Assembly (NCBI RefSeq): GCF_900129095.1
Contig: NZ_FQVA01000003.1
Coordinates: 186,001-250,000 of the forward strand
Length of the DNA stretch: 64,000 nt
Reading direction: 5' to 3'
DNA from: Microbulbifer donghaiensis
GTDB taxonomy: Bacteria > Pseudomonadota > Gammaproteobacteria > Pseudomonadales > Cellvibrionaceae
The position numbers and the translations under genes are program-made. The notes under the pieces are model-generated. The model ran no database searches, was not told the DNA's origin, and saw nothing but the letters and a program-made list of their open reading frames with translations. Of the stretch, positions 17,033 through 27,678 are shown piece by piece (position 1 is the first letter of the stretch; the number at the start of each line of letters is the position of its first letter).

Positions 17033-18787
17033 TCACACAAATTCAAAGCGCGCGAAGCTGCCGGTAGCGAGGGTCTGCCGCTGGAGCGTGACCGGCTGCG
17101 AATCGGAATTTGCCCGCAACTCAACACTGTCGTGGGCCTTGAACAGCGGCACCGGCAGTATCAGTGCCGGCTTGTCCTCCACGGACGACTTGACCAGCAA
17201 CCCGGCTATCGGGGCGGAAAGATGACCGGCGGCCGTGTGGCGCTGCACCTGCACCGGCATGGAATCGGCTGCCAGAACTTCTACCCCGGCGCGGCTGTGA
17301 TCCGGCAGCGTGTGTTGCCAGCGGACCACCGCCACCTGCCATTTTTCCTCCAGGCGAATGCCGACCAGCTCACCCACGCGCAGCTTGTCACAACTGGAGG
17401 GCGGCAGGCTGAGCCCGATGCCGCGTCCGCTGCAGTTCAGCACACTGGCCACCTGGGGGCGGTAGCGCTCGGCCGCCTTCTCCGCACCGCTACCGGCGCG
17501 GGCCCGCGAATCCCGGCGCAGGCTCGGCGCGCTGGGCAACACCACATCGTATTCGCCCACGGCTTTGCCGGAACCGTAATCCACTGTTGGCACTTCCAGG
17601 CACAGGTGGTCCCTGTCCGGCTCCGACCACTGGAAAAACCCCTGGGGAGCGGAGCGACCGTCGGGGGCGTCGGCACCGAGGTGATGGCAGATGGCGCCGA
17701 TACCGATGACGAACTCGCAATTCTGCTGCAGCGGGGTGCGCCGCTCGCTGCGCCCGGCTTTGGATGCCCAGCCGTGGTACAACTTTTCCAGCAATGGGTC
17801 GTGGCGGCGCTTCATTTGCCGCTCCAGCAGATCGAGCATCTTGGTGAGATCGACCTTCCAGCCCTGGGGGGCGGTGAAGTGTCGCAGGTCCACCTTGCAG
17901 TTACCGAGTCGATTGGCCGGCACCGGTGGTTGGTCCAGTGCCAGGGAGGCCAGCAGAGCATTCTCGCGCTCGGTGAAATTGAGCACGATCTGAGCCGCCC
18001 GGCTCCAGTCGCGGGCCAGCCCCCACAACAGCTCCTGCTCTCGCGTATTCAGCTGGGTCGGATTGGCGCTGGCAAACAACACCACTTGCAGATATGCGCC
18101 GGTGGCGCTGCTCTTGCTGCGCGGGCTCAGCGTATCGCCGACCTGCTTGGCGTCCAGCTTCTGCAGCTGGGCGAGGCGCACCAGTATCTGCATGTTGCGC
18201 CAGCAATGCTGCGGGGTACCCAAGCCGAACAGGGAAACGATCTGGACCACGCGGGCGTAGCTGTCCACCGCACGCTGCAAACTGCGGGCGCGCCTTTCGC
18301 GCAGGATCAGGGCAAGACCGCTCTCCCCGGTGAGCTGCTGCGCAACACTGGCGAATGCCTTGCCCAACTGCTGCAACAGACGCACTGCGGCGAGTACGAT
18401 CTTGCGCAGCTCTGCGGTCTGCGCATTGGCCATCACCGCGCGCTGTATCGCCATCGCCTCGGCACAGGCCACCGCGTACTCGCGCAGCAAATCGAGCATG
18501 GCGAGACGCTTGCTGGCGGGGGCCCGCCACTGGGCAACCTCATCGATCAGAGTGGATAACAGAGAAGCCAGGCGCAGCTGGTCCGCAGACTGATAGGGCT
18601 GCAGATCGTATTTTTCCAGCCAGCTGAACAGCTGGCGCTCACTGGCGCAGCCGCAACTCAGCTCCGGCAGCGATAGCGCCGGAAGTTGGAGCTTGGCGAA
18701 TAGTTTTTGGTGTGTCTCGGCGGCCATGGCGGCTGCCACCTCTTCAACGGCGTCCTGCATTGCAATGAACCATCCCTCGGTTTGCAT
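17033..18787 (-). CDS. FimX-neighbour protein with C-terminal PilZ-like domain
   Basis: A 584-residue cytoplasmic protein without signal or membrane segments. Residues 1-370 are mostly helical and leucine/alanine-rich; the region about 440-530 looks like a diverged PilZ domain (RYRPQVASVLNCSGRGIGLSL, then VGELVGIRL and WQVAVVRW), the fold that often binds cyclic di-GMP. It lies 109 bases upstream of the FimX-like gene on the same strand. From memory, pseudomonads carry a large uncharacterised protein of this size next to fimX, so a shared role in cyclic di-GMP signalling or pilus control is plausible but not shown. The start could also be the internal ATG at 18760, which has GAGGG upstream, whereas the first ATG has no clear ribosome site. 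Confidence 0.6.
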   Translation of the reverse strand: MQTEGWFIAMQDAVEEVAAAMAAETHQKLFAKLQLPALSLPELSCGCASERQLFSWLEKYDLQPYQSADQLRLASLLSTLIDEVAQWRAPASKRLAMLDLLREYAVACAEAMAIQRAVMANAQTAELRKIVLAAVRLLQQLGKAFASVAQQLTGESGLALILRERRARSLQRAVDSYARVVQIVSLFGLGTPQHCWRNMQILVRLAQLQKLDAKQVGDTLSPRSKSSATGAYLQVVLFASANPTQLNTREQELLWGLARDWSRAAQIVLNFTERENALLASLALDQPPVPANRLGNCKVDLRHFTAPQGWKVDLTKMLDLLERQMKRRHDPLLEKLYHGWASKAGRSERRTPLQQNCEFVIGIGAICHHLGADAPDGRSAPQGFFQWSEPDRDHLCLEVPTVDYGSGKAVGEYDVVLPSAPSLRRDSRARAGSGAEKAAERYRPQVASVLNCSGRGIGLSLPPSSCDKLRVGELVGIRLEEKWQVAVVRWQHTLPDHSRAGVEVLAADSMPVQVQRHTAAGHLSAPIAGLLVKSSVEDKPALILPVPLFKAHDSVELRANSDSQPVTLQRQTLATGSFARFEFV

Positions 18788-18890
18788 GCAGTATATGAAG
18801 CGGCCATTTATGCGAACAAGCGCGATCCGTTGAATTTGGCGACAAAATTGCGACTTGTGTCATCTAAAAGATCGCAACCTATAGCCACTT

Positions 18891-19949
18891 TTAGCTACCT
18901 ATGGGTGACTTTGATGACATTCCGGGAATTTCTCGCACCAGCTTCGGCACCAGGTAGCCGGGCAGCCGCTGCCGCAGCTGCTCAACCAGTTCCAGCGCGC
19001 GGGCATCGCTCACTTCAAAGTGTGCCGCGCCCTGAACCCGGTCCAGCTGGTGCAGGTAATAGGGCAGCACCCCGGCCGCGAACAGTGCCTCACTCAGATT
19101 CTCCAGCGCGGTGACACTGTCGTTCACCCCGCCCAGCAGCACCGCTTGATTGAGTAGTGTCACGCCGGCATCGCGCAGCCGGGCCAGGGCGGCACGCACC
19201 TCGCCGTCGATTTCGTTGGCGTGATTACAGTGCAGCACCAGCACCGGCCGCAGGCGCGAGCCGGTTAACCAGGCGAGCATCTCGTCGGTAATGCGGCTCG
19301 GTGCCACGATCGGCAGGCGGCTGTGCACGCGCAGCTTGTCCAGCTGCGGAATCTCCGCCAGCTGCGCCGCCAGCCAGCCGAGCTGGCGATCGTTCAGTAC
19401 CAGTGGATCGCCGCCGCTGAGGATGACCTCGCGCAACTCGTGCCGCCCGCGGATATAGTTGAGAGCGGTCTCCCACTGACTGCGGTTCAGGTGGTTGTCG
19501 CCGTAGGGAAACTGGCGGCGGAAACAGTAGCGGCAATTGATCGCGCACTGGCCGGCCGCGATCAGCAGCAAGCGGCCGCGGTACTTGTGCACCACCCCCG
19601 GCACCGGGTTGGCCGCCGCCTCCTCGAGGGGATCGGCACTGTAGCCGGGACTCGGCCGCAGTTCCGGCGCACCCGGCAACACCTGCAGCAACAATGGGTC
19701 ACGCGGATCCCGCGGGCGTATACGCTTGAGGAAGGGACGCGGCACGCGCAGGGCAAAATCGCCGCAGGCCCGCAGCGCATCCGGCAGCTGTGCCGGGTCC
19801 AGCTGCAGCAGCTCGATCAGCTCCGCCGGATCGGTGACCAGATCCGCCATTTCGTCCTGCCAGCGACGGCTCGCGCCCTCCGCGGCGCTATCGCGAACGA
19901 CTATTTCACTGGTGGCGGAGGCGTGCTGTATCATAGGCGGCCGTTTCAT
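18891..19949 (-). CDS. epmB: EF-P beta-lysylation protein, lysine 2,3-aminomutase-like radical SAM enzyme
   Basis: Converts (S)-alpha-lysine to (R)-beta-lysine, the group placed on elongation factor P. From the ATG at 19949 it is 352 residues. The radical-SAM cluster motif is CAINCRYCFRR (cysteines about 135, 139, 142), followed by LSGGDPL, the PLP-binding region, and HANEIDGEVRAAL. The N-terminal VTDPAELIELLQLD resembles E. coli EpmB closely and the total length agrees. The annotated frame can be opened further to a GTG at 19988, but that adds a cysteine-rich leader absent from relatives. It is divergent from efp, with 126 bases between start codons, so the two probably share a regulatory interval. 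Confidence 0.95.
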   Translation of the reverse strand: MKRPPMIQHASATSEIVVRDSAAEGASRRWQDEMADLVTDPAELIELLQLDPAQLPDALRACGDFALRVPRPFLKRIRPRDPRDPLLLQVLPGAPELRPSPGYSADPLEEAAANPVPGVVHKYRGRLLLIAAGQCAINCRYCFRRQFPYGDNHLNRSQWETALNYIRGRHELREVILSGGDPLVLNDRQLGWLAAQLAEIPQLDKLRVHSRLPIVAPSRITDEMLAWLTGSRLRPVLVLHCNHANEIDGEVRAALARLRDAGVTLLNQAVLLGGVNDSVTALENLSEALFAAGVLPYYLHQLDRVQGAAHFEVSDARALELVEQLRQRLPGYLVPKLVREIPGMSSKSPIGS

Positions 19950-20075
19950 GGTGCTGGAGGTTGCGCAGAGCGCGCAAATTTTAAGCACTTATGCAAAATT
20001 TGAAAGGGCAAATATTGAAAGGGCGGCCTGGGCCCTATCCAGACTCCCGACGGTTCTGATTATTTAGAGGATTTC

Positions 20076-20648
20076 ATGGCTAGTTACTCCACCAACGAAT
20101 TCAAGGGCGGCCTCAAGGTAATGCTCGACGGCGACCCCTGCTCCATCGTGGAAAATGAATTCGTCAAACCCGGCAAGGGCCAGGCGTTCAACCGCGTCAA
20201 ACTGCGCAACCTGAAGACCGGCCGCGTCTGGGAGCGCACCTTCCGCTCCGGCGAGAGCCTGGAGTCCGCTGACGTGATGGACCGCGAGATGGAGTACCTG
20301 TACAACGACGGTGAGTTCTACCACTTTATGGAGCCGGAAACCTTCGAGCAACACCAGGCCAGCGCCGATGCCGTCGGCGATGCCGCCAAGTGGCTGAAGG
20401 AACAGGACGTCTGCACCGTCACCCTGTACAACGGCGCACCGCTGGCGGTCACCCCGCCGAACCACGTCATCCTCGAAATCACCGACACCGATCCGGGCCT
20501 GCGCGGCGACACCGCCCAGGGCGGCACCAAGCCCGCCACGCTGGTTACCGGCGCCGTCGTCAAGGTACCGCTGTTCCTGGAGATCGGCGAGACCATCAAG
20601 GTCGATACCCGCACCGGTGAATACCTGGGCCGTGCCAAGGAAGACTAA
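20076..20648 (+). CDS. efp: Elongation factor P
   Basis: Ribosome-binding factor that relieves stalling at polyproline stretches. It has 190 residues in three beta-barrel domains; the modified residue Lys34 is present in [10 protein letters not shown], inside the loop recognised by EpmA. The C-terminal [14 protein letters not shown] block is diagnostic. AGAGGA lies just before the ATG. It stands between epmB (divergent) and epmA (downstream, 69 bases), so substrate and both modifying enzymes are clustered. Confidence 0.98.
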   Translation: MASYSTNEFKGGLKVMLDGDPCSIVENEFVKPGKGQAFNRVKLRNLKTGRVWERTFRSGESLESADVMDREMEYLYNDGEFYHFMEPETFEQHQASADAVGDAAKWLKEQDVCTVTLYNGAPLAVTPPNHVILEITDTDPGLRGDTAQGGTKPATLVTGAVVKVPLFLEIGETIKVDTRTGEYLGRAKED

Positions 20649-20717
20649 CTCTCTGCCCTCCTCTCCTGCTGGAGCGCCCGCTATCGGCGGGCCGCTCCGG
20701 CCAAGGTCCCCCCATCG

Positions 20718-21671
20718 ATGACTGACACTTCCTGGCAGCCCTCCGCTTCCATTGAGGCGCTGCACTTACGTGGAGCGCTACTGGCAGATATTCGCCGCTT
20801 CTTCGCCGAGCGCGAGGTGCTCGAAGTCGAGGTCCCGGTGCTCTCGCGCCGCGCGACCAGCGACCCCCATATCGACTCCATTACCGCACTGTGTAACGGC
20901 GATACCGCCTACCTGGCCACCAGCCCTGAATTTGGGCTCAAGCGCCTGCTCGCCGCAGGCATCGGCGACTGCTATTACCTCGGCAAGGCATTTCGCGAAG
21001 GCGAGGCCGGCGGCCGGCACAATCCCGAGTTCACGATGCTGGAGTGGTATCGCTGCGGCTGGGATGACCGCCGCCTGATGATCGAAGTCGGTGAGCTGCT
21101 GAGCCGGGTACTGCAGATTTCGCAGGTGCAATCCCTGAGCTACCGCGAGCTGTTCCTGCGCGAGCTGCAACTGGACCCGCACACCGCCTCCGAACAGGAG
21201 CTGCACGACTGCACCGCGCGCGAGGTGGAGCTGTCCTTCGTGCCGGCGAACCGCGACGAGTGCCTTGACCTGCTGATGAGCCACCGCCTGGAACCGGCGA
21301 TGGGCGACGGCATCACGCTGCTGTACGACTTCCCGGCGAGCCAGGCAGCGCTGGCCAAGGTGCAGGAAGATGCGACGGGCACGCCGGTGGCACGCCGTTT
21401 CGAGGCCTATGTGGGCGGGCTCGAGTTGGCCAATGGCTACTGGGAACTGACCGACGCCGAGGAACAGCTGCGCCGCTTCCAGGCGGATCACCGCTACCGC
21501 GGCATGCACAAACTGCATGTCTATCCGTTCGAGGAACGCCTCGTCGCCGCGCTCGAAGTGGGGATGCCGGAGTGCGCCGGTGTGGCCATGGGGATAGATC
21601 GCCTGCTGATGCTGGCGGGCGGCTATGCATCTATTGGCGAGGTGATCGCCTTTCCAATCGGGCGCGCCTGA
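20718..21671 (+). CDS. epmA: EF-P--(R)-beta-lysine ligase
   Basis: A lysyl-tRNA-synthetase-like enzyme lacking the anticodon-binding domain; it activates beta-lysine with ATP and attaches it to Lys34 of EF-P. The 317 residues cover only the class II catalytic core. Motif 2 is FREGEAGGRHNPEFTMLEWY, and motif 3 is GVAMGIDRLLML near the C terminus. It is distinguished from LysS by length and by position after efp. AAGG lies 11 bases upstream of the ATG. It was probably transcribed with efp. Confidence 0.96.
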   Translation: MTDTSWQPSASIEALHLRGALLADIRRFFAEREVLEVEVPVLSRRATSDPHIDSITALCNGDTAYLATSPEFGLKRLLAAGIGDCYYLGKAFREGEAGGRHNPEFTMLEWYRCGWDDRRLMIEVGELLSRVLQISQVQSLSYRELFLRELQLDPHTASEQELHDCTAREVELSFVPANRDECLDLLMSHRLEPAMGDGITLLYDFPASQAALAKVQEDATGTPVARRFEAYVGGLELANGYWELTDAEEQLRRFQADHRYRGMHKLHVYPFEERLVAALEVGMPECAGVAMGIDRLLMLAGGYASIGEVIAFPIGRA

Positions 21672-21685
21672 TTGCCAGCGATCGA

Positions 21686-22486
21686 TCAGGGATCGAACTG
21701 GTACTGGGCCACCTCGCCGACGGCGAAGAAGCCGGTTTCCAGCAGCAGTTCCTGCCGGTTGGCCGGCGCCAGTGCGATGGCGTGTTTGTGGTGGCTGTTC
21801 AGGGCCTGCCCCACCAGATGATAGAAAAGCGCGCGACCGATACCGCGGCCGCGATACTCCTCCAGCGTGATCAGATCGTAAAAGCCGAGCGCATCGGCGG
21901 ACGCGAACAGGCAACCGGCCGCGACGGCTTCACCGTCCAGCCTGCCGAGGAAAAACTTCAGGCGGCTGCGTTTCTGTTCCGGTATCTCCTGCAGTCGCTG
22001 ATAAAACTTCTTGAGCTGCGGGCCCTCGCGCTCGCCGTTGTATTGCGAGCCCTGTATCTCGCCGTAAGTCGTCAACGCCTCTGTTGAGACGGGAGCGAAC
22101 TCCAGCTTGCCGCGCAGTGCCTCCGGCAGTTCCTCGTCCGCTGCCAGTCGCTGTATCTCCACCGCCATCGCCACCAGTGATTGCCTGCGCTTGACGCCGA
22201 GCTCGCTCAACTCCGCGTCGTCGAGGGATTTGTTCGCACAGTGCCACAGCGTGAACGGACTGTGGCGCTCGGCAAAATAATCCACAACAAAACGCTGCAA
22301 TATGCGCGTCGGCATCACCGTATTGGAAACCGCCTGGTTGAATGTGCGCGACAGCAGGCCACTGTCGCTGCGGACGACGCCGGTGATTTCTTTCGTATGC
22401 TCAGGATTCAACAGCCCGGCACAGTAACTGGCACGGGACTCCAGACTCCGGCACACGAGATTTTTGGCGCTGAGACTATATTTCAT
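21686..22486 (-). CDS. GNAT-family acetyltransferase with N-terminal extension
   Basis: About 266 residues starting MKYSLSAKNLV at the ATG at 22486, which has GAAGG directly in front; a much longer frame to 22759 would overlap cysE and is rejected. The C-terminal 120 residues are a GNAT acetyl-CoA-binding domain: FFLGRLDGEAVAAGCLF, then DLITLEEYRGRGIGRALFYHLV, which contains the R/Q-x-x-G-x-G/A pyrophosphate loop. The N-terminal half (about 1-130) is a separate region that I do not recognise. The substrate is unknown. It converges with epmA, with only 14 bases between the stops. Confidence 0.8.
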   Translation of the reverse strand: MKYSLSAKNLVCRSLESRASYCAGLLNPEHTKEITGVVRSDSGLLSRTFNQAVSNTVMPTRILQRFVVDYFAERHSPFTLWHCANKSLDDAELSELGVKRRQSLVAMAVEIQRLAADEELPEALRGKLEFAPVSTEALTTYGEIQGSQYNGEREGPQLKKFYQRLQEIPEQKRSRLKFFLGRLDGEAVAAGCLFASADALGFYDLITLEEYRGRGIGRALFYHLVGQALNSHHKHAIALAPANRQELLLETGFFAVGEVAQYQFDP

Positions 22487-22596
22487 GCCTTCAAGGATAG
22501 CTCCGTTTATCCTTATGCTTGGTGCCGCCGGGCGAATCCGCGCGGGGCCGGCGGCACCATATCCCGTACCGCGAGTTTTCGTTACCTGAGTTTGGC

Positions 22597-23418
22597 TCAG
22601 GGCAGCTGTTTGTCCACCTGGGACAGGGCGCAGTGATCCATCGACAGCGCCGGCTCGGCGCAACTGGCCCGACAGATCACCCGCGCCGGCACGCCGGCCA
22701 CCAGCTTGTGCGGCGGCACCGATTTCAGCACCACGCTGCCGGACGCAATCTGCGCGCACTCGCCGATTTCGATATTGCCCAAAACTTTGCTGCCGGCACC
22801 GATCAGTACACCGCGGCGCACCTTCGGGTGGCGATCGCCGCCCTCCTTGCCGGTACCGCCCAGCGTCACCGACTGCATGATCGAAACATTGTCTTCCACC
22901 ACCGCCGTTTCACCGATCACGATGCCGGTGGCGTGGTCCAGCAGGATGCCCTCGCCCATCGTTGCCGCCGGGTGAATATCCACGCTGAAGACGACAGAAA
23001 TGCGATGCTGCAGGAACAGTGCCAGCGAACGGCGCTGCTGCTGCCACAGCCAGTGGGCGACGCGGTAGGCCTGCAACGCGTGAAACCCCTTGAAATAGAG
23101 AAAGGGTTCGTAGAGAGAGTTGCACGCCGAATCGCGCTGGTAGACCGCACTCAGGTCCGCGCGCGCCGCCCGACCGATGCCGGCGTCGGCCTCCAGCGCC
23201 TCGTCGATCACTTCGCGGATCAGCAGCGCCGGCGCCACCGCGTTGTCGAGCTTGTTCGCCAGGTGGAAACTGAGCGCGGACTCGAGCGAGTTGTGATTCA
23301 AAATGGTCGCGTGCAGGAAGCTCGCCAGTATCGGCTCGCGCTCCACCTGCTGTGCGACATCGGTGCGGATCTGTTGCCAGAGCGTCGCCGCACTGTTTTC
23401 CGTTTGTATTGCTTCCAT
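22597..23418 (-). CDS. cysE: Serine O-acetyltransferase
   Basis: Makes O-acetylserine from serine and acetyl-CoA, the first committed step of cysteine synthesis. With the start at 23418, supported by an excellent AAGGAGG nine bases upstream, it is 273 residues, the same length as E. coli CysE. The N-terminal helical domain is followed by the left-handed beta helix of hexapeptide repeats. The catalytic histidines correspond to His162 (LDHATG) and His197 (GDRHPK), and Asp88 (ADLSAV) matches the substrate-binding aspartate. The C-terminal tail, which mediates cysteine feedback in CysE, is present. A large inverted repeat lies in its leader (23468-23545). Confidence 0.93.
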   Translation of the reverse strand: MEAIQTENSAATLWQQIRTDVAQQVEREPILASFLHATILNHNSLESALSFHLANKLDNAVAPALLIREVIDEALEADAGIGRAARADLSAVYQRDSACNSLYEPFLYFKGFHALQAYRVAHWLWQQQRRSLALFLQHRISVVFSVDIHPAATMGEGILLDHATGIVIGETAVVEDNVSIMQSVTLGGTGKEGGDRHPKVRRGVLIGAGSKVLGNIEIGECAQIASGSVVLKSVPPHKLVAGVPARVICRASCAEPALSMDHCALSQVDKQLP

Positions 23419-23467
23419 TTTGTCATTCCTCCTTTTCTCGGGCCCGCCAGTTGCGGGGCCTCGAATC

Positions 23468-23545
23468 GGCGCCGCCAGCGGGGGGCCATATCGCAAAAAA
23501 CCTCATCGGTAACTATTTGCCATATGGCCCCCCGCAGTCGGCGCC
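23468..23545. repeat. Large inverted repeat between srkA and cysE
   Basis: Two 24-base arms, 23468-23491 and 23522-23545, match at about 21 positions and enclose a 30-base loop. The arms include a run of six G opposite six C and end in ATAT. It begins 50 bases upstream of the cysE start codon on the minus strand and just after the srkA stop, so it could end srkA transcription or shape the cysE leader; no T-run follows. Confidence 0.65.
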
Positions 23546-23594
23546 TTGCCTGATACCGGCCGAAAACTTGTGTGCCTGCGTTCTTCTACTCGCC

Positions 23595-24581
23595 TTACAC
23601 CGCCCCGAGGGTCAGCGGCGGCTCCTGCAGTGCCGACTGCTGCTCGCGCAAAGCGAGTATATGCTCGGCCCAGTAGCGCGGGGTATTGAACCACGGAAAA
23701 GCCAGCGGGAAGGCCGGGTCCTGCCAGCGCCGGGCCAGCCAGGCGGCGTGGTGCATCTGGCGCAGACAGCGCAGTGGTTCGATCAGCTGCAGCTCCTGCG
23801 GATTGAACGGGGCGAATGTCTCGTAGCCTTCCACGACCGCGTCCAGGTAGGCGGTCTGCTCGGCCCGGTCTCCGGAAATCAGCATCCAGATATCCTGGAT
23901 TGCCGGCCCGGTCAGGCAGTCATCCAGGTCCACGAACCAGGGCGTGTCGTCGCGCCACAGGAAATTGCCGCTGTGGCAGTCGCCGTGCAGGCGCAGCGTC
24001 TCCCAGTCGCGCTCGAACAGCGGCGCAATCTGCTCGATGATATGGGCCGTCACCGACTCATAGGCGGCGCGATTCTCCACCGGCAGGAAGTCGCCGGCGA
24101 GAATAAATTCGCGGCTGTCGATGGCGAAATGCTGCAGGGTCAGCGCCGGCCGGTACGCGAAGGGCCTGGCACGGCCGATAGCGTGCATGCGCCCGAGCAT
24201 GGTGCCCACCTGCTCCAGGTGCTCAAAGTTGTCCAGTTCCAGCTGGCGACCGCCGCGGCGCGGGAACAGGGCAAAGCGGAATCCCTGCGCCTCCATCAGC
24301 GTGCGCCCATCGAACTGCAGCGGCGCCACTACCGGAATCTCCGCCGCGGCCAGTTCGAGCGTGAACTGGTGCTCCTCCAGAATCTGCTCATCGGTCCAGC
24401 GGCCGGGGCGATAGAACTTCGCGATCAGCGGCTCGCCATCTTCGATGCCGACCTGGTAGACGCGGTTTTCGTAGCTGTTCAGCGGAAAAATGCGTGCATC
24501 GGAAACCAGGCCTGCGCTTTCGACACAGTCTATAACCATGTCCGGCGTAAGGGCTTCATAGGGGTGGTGACTCTGGGTCAT
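23595..24581 (-). CDS. srkA: Stress-response serine/threonine protein kinase
   Basis: A cytoplasmic kinase of the aminoglycoside-phosphotransferase-like fold (SrkA/YihE/RdoA), which in E. coli counteracts stress-induced death by phosphorylating proteins on Ser/Thr. The 328 residues match the family exactly. The ATP-binding lysine is in LIAKFYRPGRW; the catalytic motif LHGDCHSGNFLW places Asp201 and Asn206 at the E. coli positions, and FVDLDDC supplies the metal-binding Asp218. It lies upstream of cysE on the same strand, with 176 bases between them; in enterobacteria it often precedes dsbA, which is absent here. Confidence 0.94.
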   Translation of the reverse strand: MTQSHHPYEALTPDMVIDCVESAGLVSDARIFPLNSYENRVYQVGIEDGEPLIAKFYRPGRWTDEQILEEHQFTLELAAAEIPVVAPLQFDGRTLMEAQGFRFALFPRRGGRQLELDNFEHLEQVGTMLGRMHAIGRARPFAYRPALTLQHFAIDSREFILAGDFLPVENRAAYESVTAHIIEQIAPLFERDWETLRLHGDCHSGNFLWRDDTPWFVDLDDCLTGPAIQDIWMLISGDRAEQTAYLDAVVEGYETFAPFNPQELQLIEPLRCLRQMHHAAWLARRWQDPAFPLAFPWFNTPRYWAEHILALREQQSALQEPPLTLGAV

Positions 24582-24740
24582 GGGGCATTCCGACGCGGTA
24601 TTGGCCGGCTATGCTAACGCGCCCCCGGCGCTGGGGACAAACAGAGAAAGTGGCACGGCAGTCGAAACCGCCAGCGGCGGCGATGGTGGGGCCTGCCGGC
24701 CAAACAGTGCCCGGGGCAATAACAGGAATGCGGACACAAA

Positions 24741-24769
24741 GAACGGCGGCACCAATCGGTGCCGCCGCC
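24741..24769. repeat. Short palindromic repeat, copy 1 (GGCGGCACC...GGTGCCGCC)
   Basis: A 29-base sequence containing the palindrome GGCGGCACCAATCGGTGCCG. A second copy with one change lies at 24994-25022, 253 bases away, flanking the larger palindromic element between srkA and katG. The remaining bases of the 24582-25075 gap hold no gene I can support. Confidence 0.75.
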
Positions 24770-24831
24770 CAGACTGTTGATAAACCCCGCATGCCGTTCT
24801 GAGCTGGTGCAGTGGCGGCCAAGCACTAGGA

Positions 24832-24944
24832 CGAGTATTTCGAAACGCTGTGAATACATCCCTGTAAGCTCCGGCGGCGACGGTCCGGCCGCTGCACGCA
24901 TTCGCGGCGCCTTCGGCCCTGTCGCCGACGGTTCGAAACACTCG
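24832..24944. repeat. Dispersed palindromic element, copy 1 (GCTGTGAATACATCCCTGTA)
   Basis: A 113-base element bounded by 13-base terminal inverted arms (CGAGTATTTCGAA and TTCGAAACACTCG, 12 of 13 matching). It contains GCTGTGAATACATCCCTGTA and CCTGTCGCCGAC, and is followed by CACTTCGCCTTAAATT. The same parts in the same order make up 46448-46531 and its flank, so this is a dispersed intergenic repeat, not a gene. Confidence 0.75.
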
Positions 24945-24993
24945 CCCTAGCACTTCGCCTTAAATTTTCACAGCATTACTTTGTCAGCAAACT

Positions 24994-25022
24994 GAACGGC
25001 GACACCAATCGGTGCCGCCGCC
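24994..25022. repeat. Short palindromic repeat, copy 2, possible katG terminator
   Basis: Second copy of the 29-base palindrome at 24741-24769. It lies 53 bases past the katG stop, so on the minus strand it could act as a terminator hairpin, although only a weak T-rich stretch (GTTCAGTTTG) follows. Confidence 0.6.
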
Positions 25023-25075
25023 TTCAATCGCTGCAACAGTGTTGCAGTGTCAGCCATATCCGCTGACAGGCTGAA

Positions 25076-27307
<2,232 letters not shown>

Positions 27308-27355
27308 TCATCCACCGGACGAAAAGAGCCTATAGGTACGCGTATTAACGGGGAA

Positions 27356-27392
27356 ATTAGACCTAATTATCGCTCTGATAGCGGCGGCCAAT
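27356..27392 (-). promoter_or_regulatory. Candidate OxyR-binding site upstream of katG
   Basis: Read on the minus strand, four tetranucleotides spaced by seven bases (ATTG, CTAT, ATAA, TAAT) match the OxyR pattern ATAG-N7-CTAT-N7-ATAG-N7-CTAT at 12 of 16 positions. It is 70-106 bases before the katG ATG, a usual place for an activator. The remainder of the 27287-27678 gap is AT-rich with no gene that I can support. Confidence 0.3.
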
Positions 27393-27678
27393 TTTATCGG
27401 GATATCGATAGAAAAAAGAAATCAGGGAGATAGATTTTTTTTGCACGACTGCGCAATGACACAGGGTAACCGTACCGATACGACTGCCAGCAACCGACCA
27501 ATGCATTGCATTCGGCAGCGGTGATATCCGGGAGCTCTGTATCGCGACAGGGCGCAGTGGAACCACTGATCGGGACCTGCGGGCGAGTTTAGCTCCGCGC
27601 TGTTTCTTGCGCTAAGCTTGCCCTCAATCGAACAGCCCGGCGCAAACGGGGCCGGAGTCAGGCTCACAGGGACCAGCC

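Noticed and set aside
19950..19988. N-terminal extension of epmB to a GTG at 19988
   Set aside because: It adds a cysteine-rich stretch absent from EpmB proteins and reaches further into the shared promoter interval with efp.
22487..22759. Extension of the GNAT gene to 22759
   Set aside because: It would overlap cysE out of frame; the ATG at 22486 has its own ribosome site.
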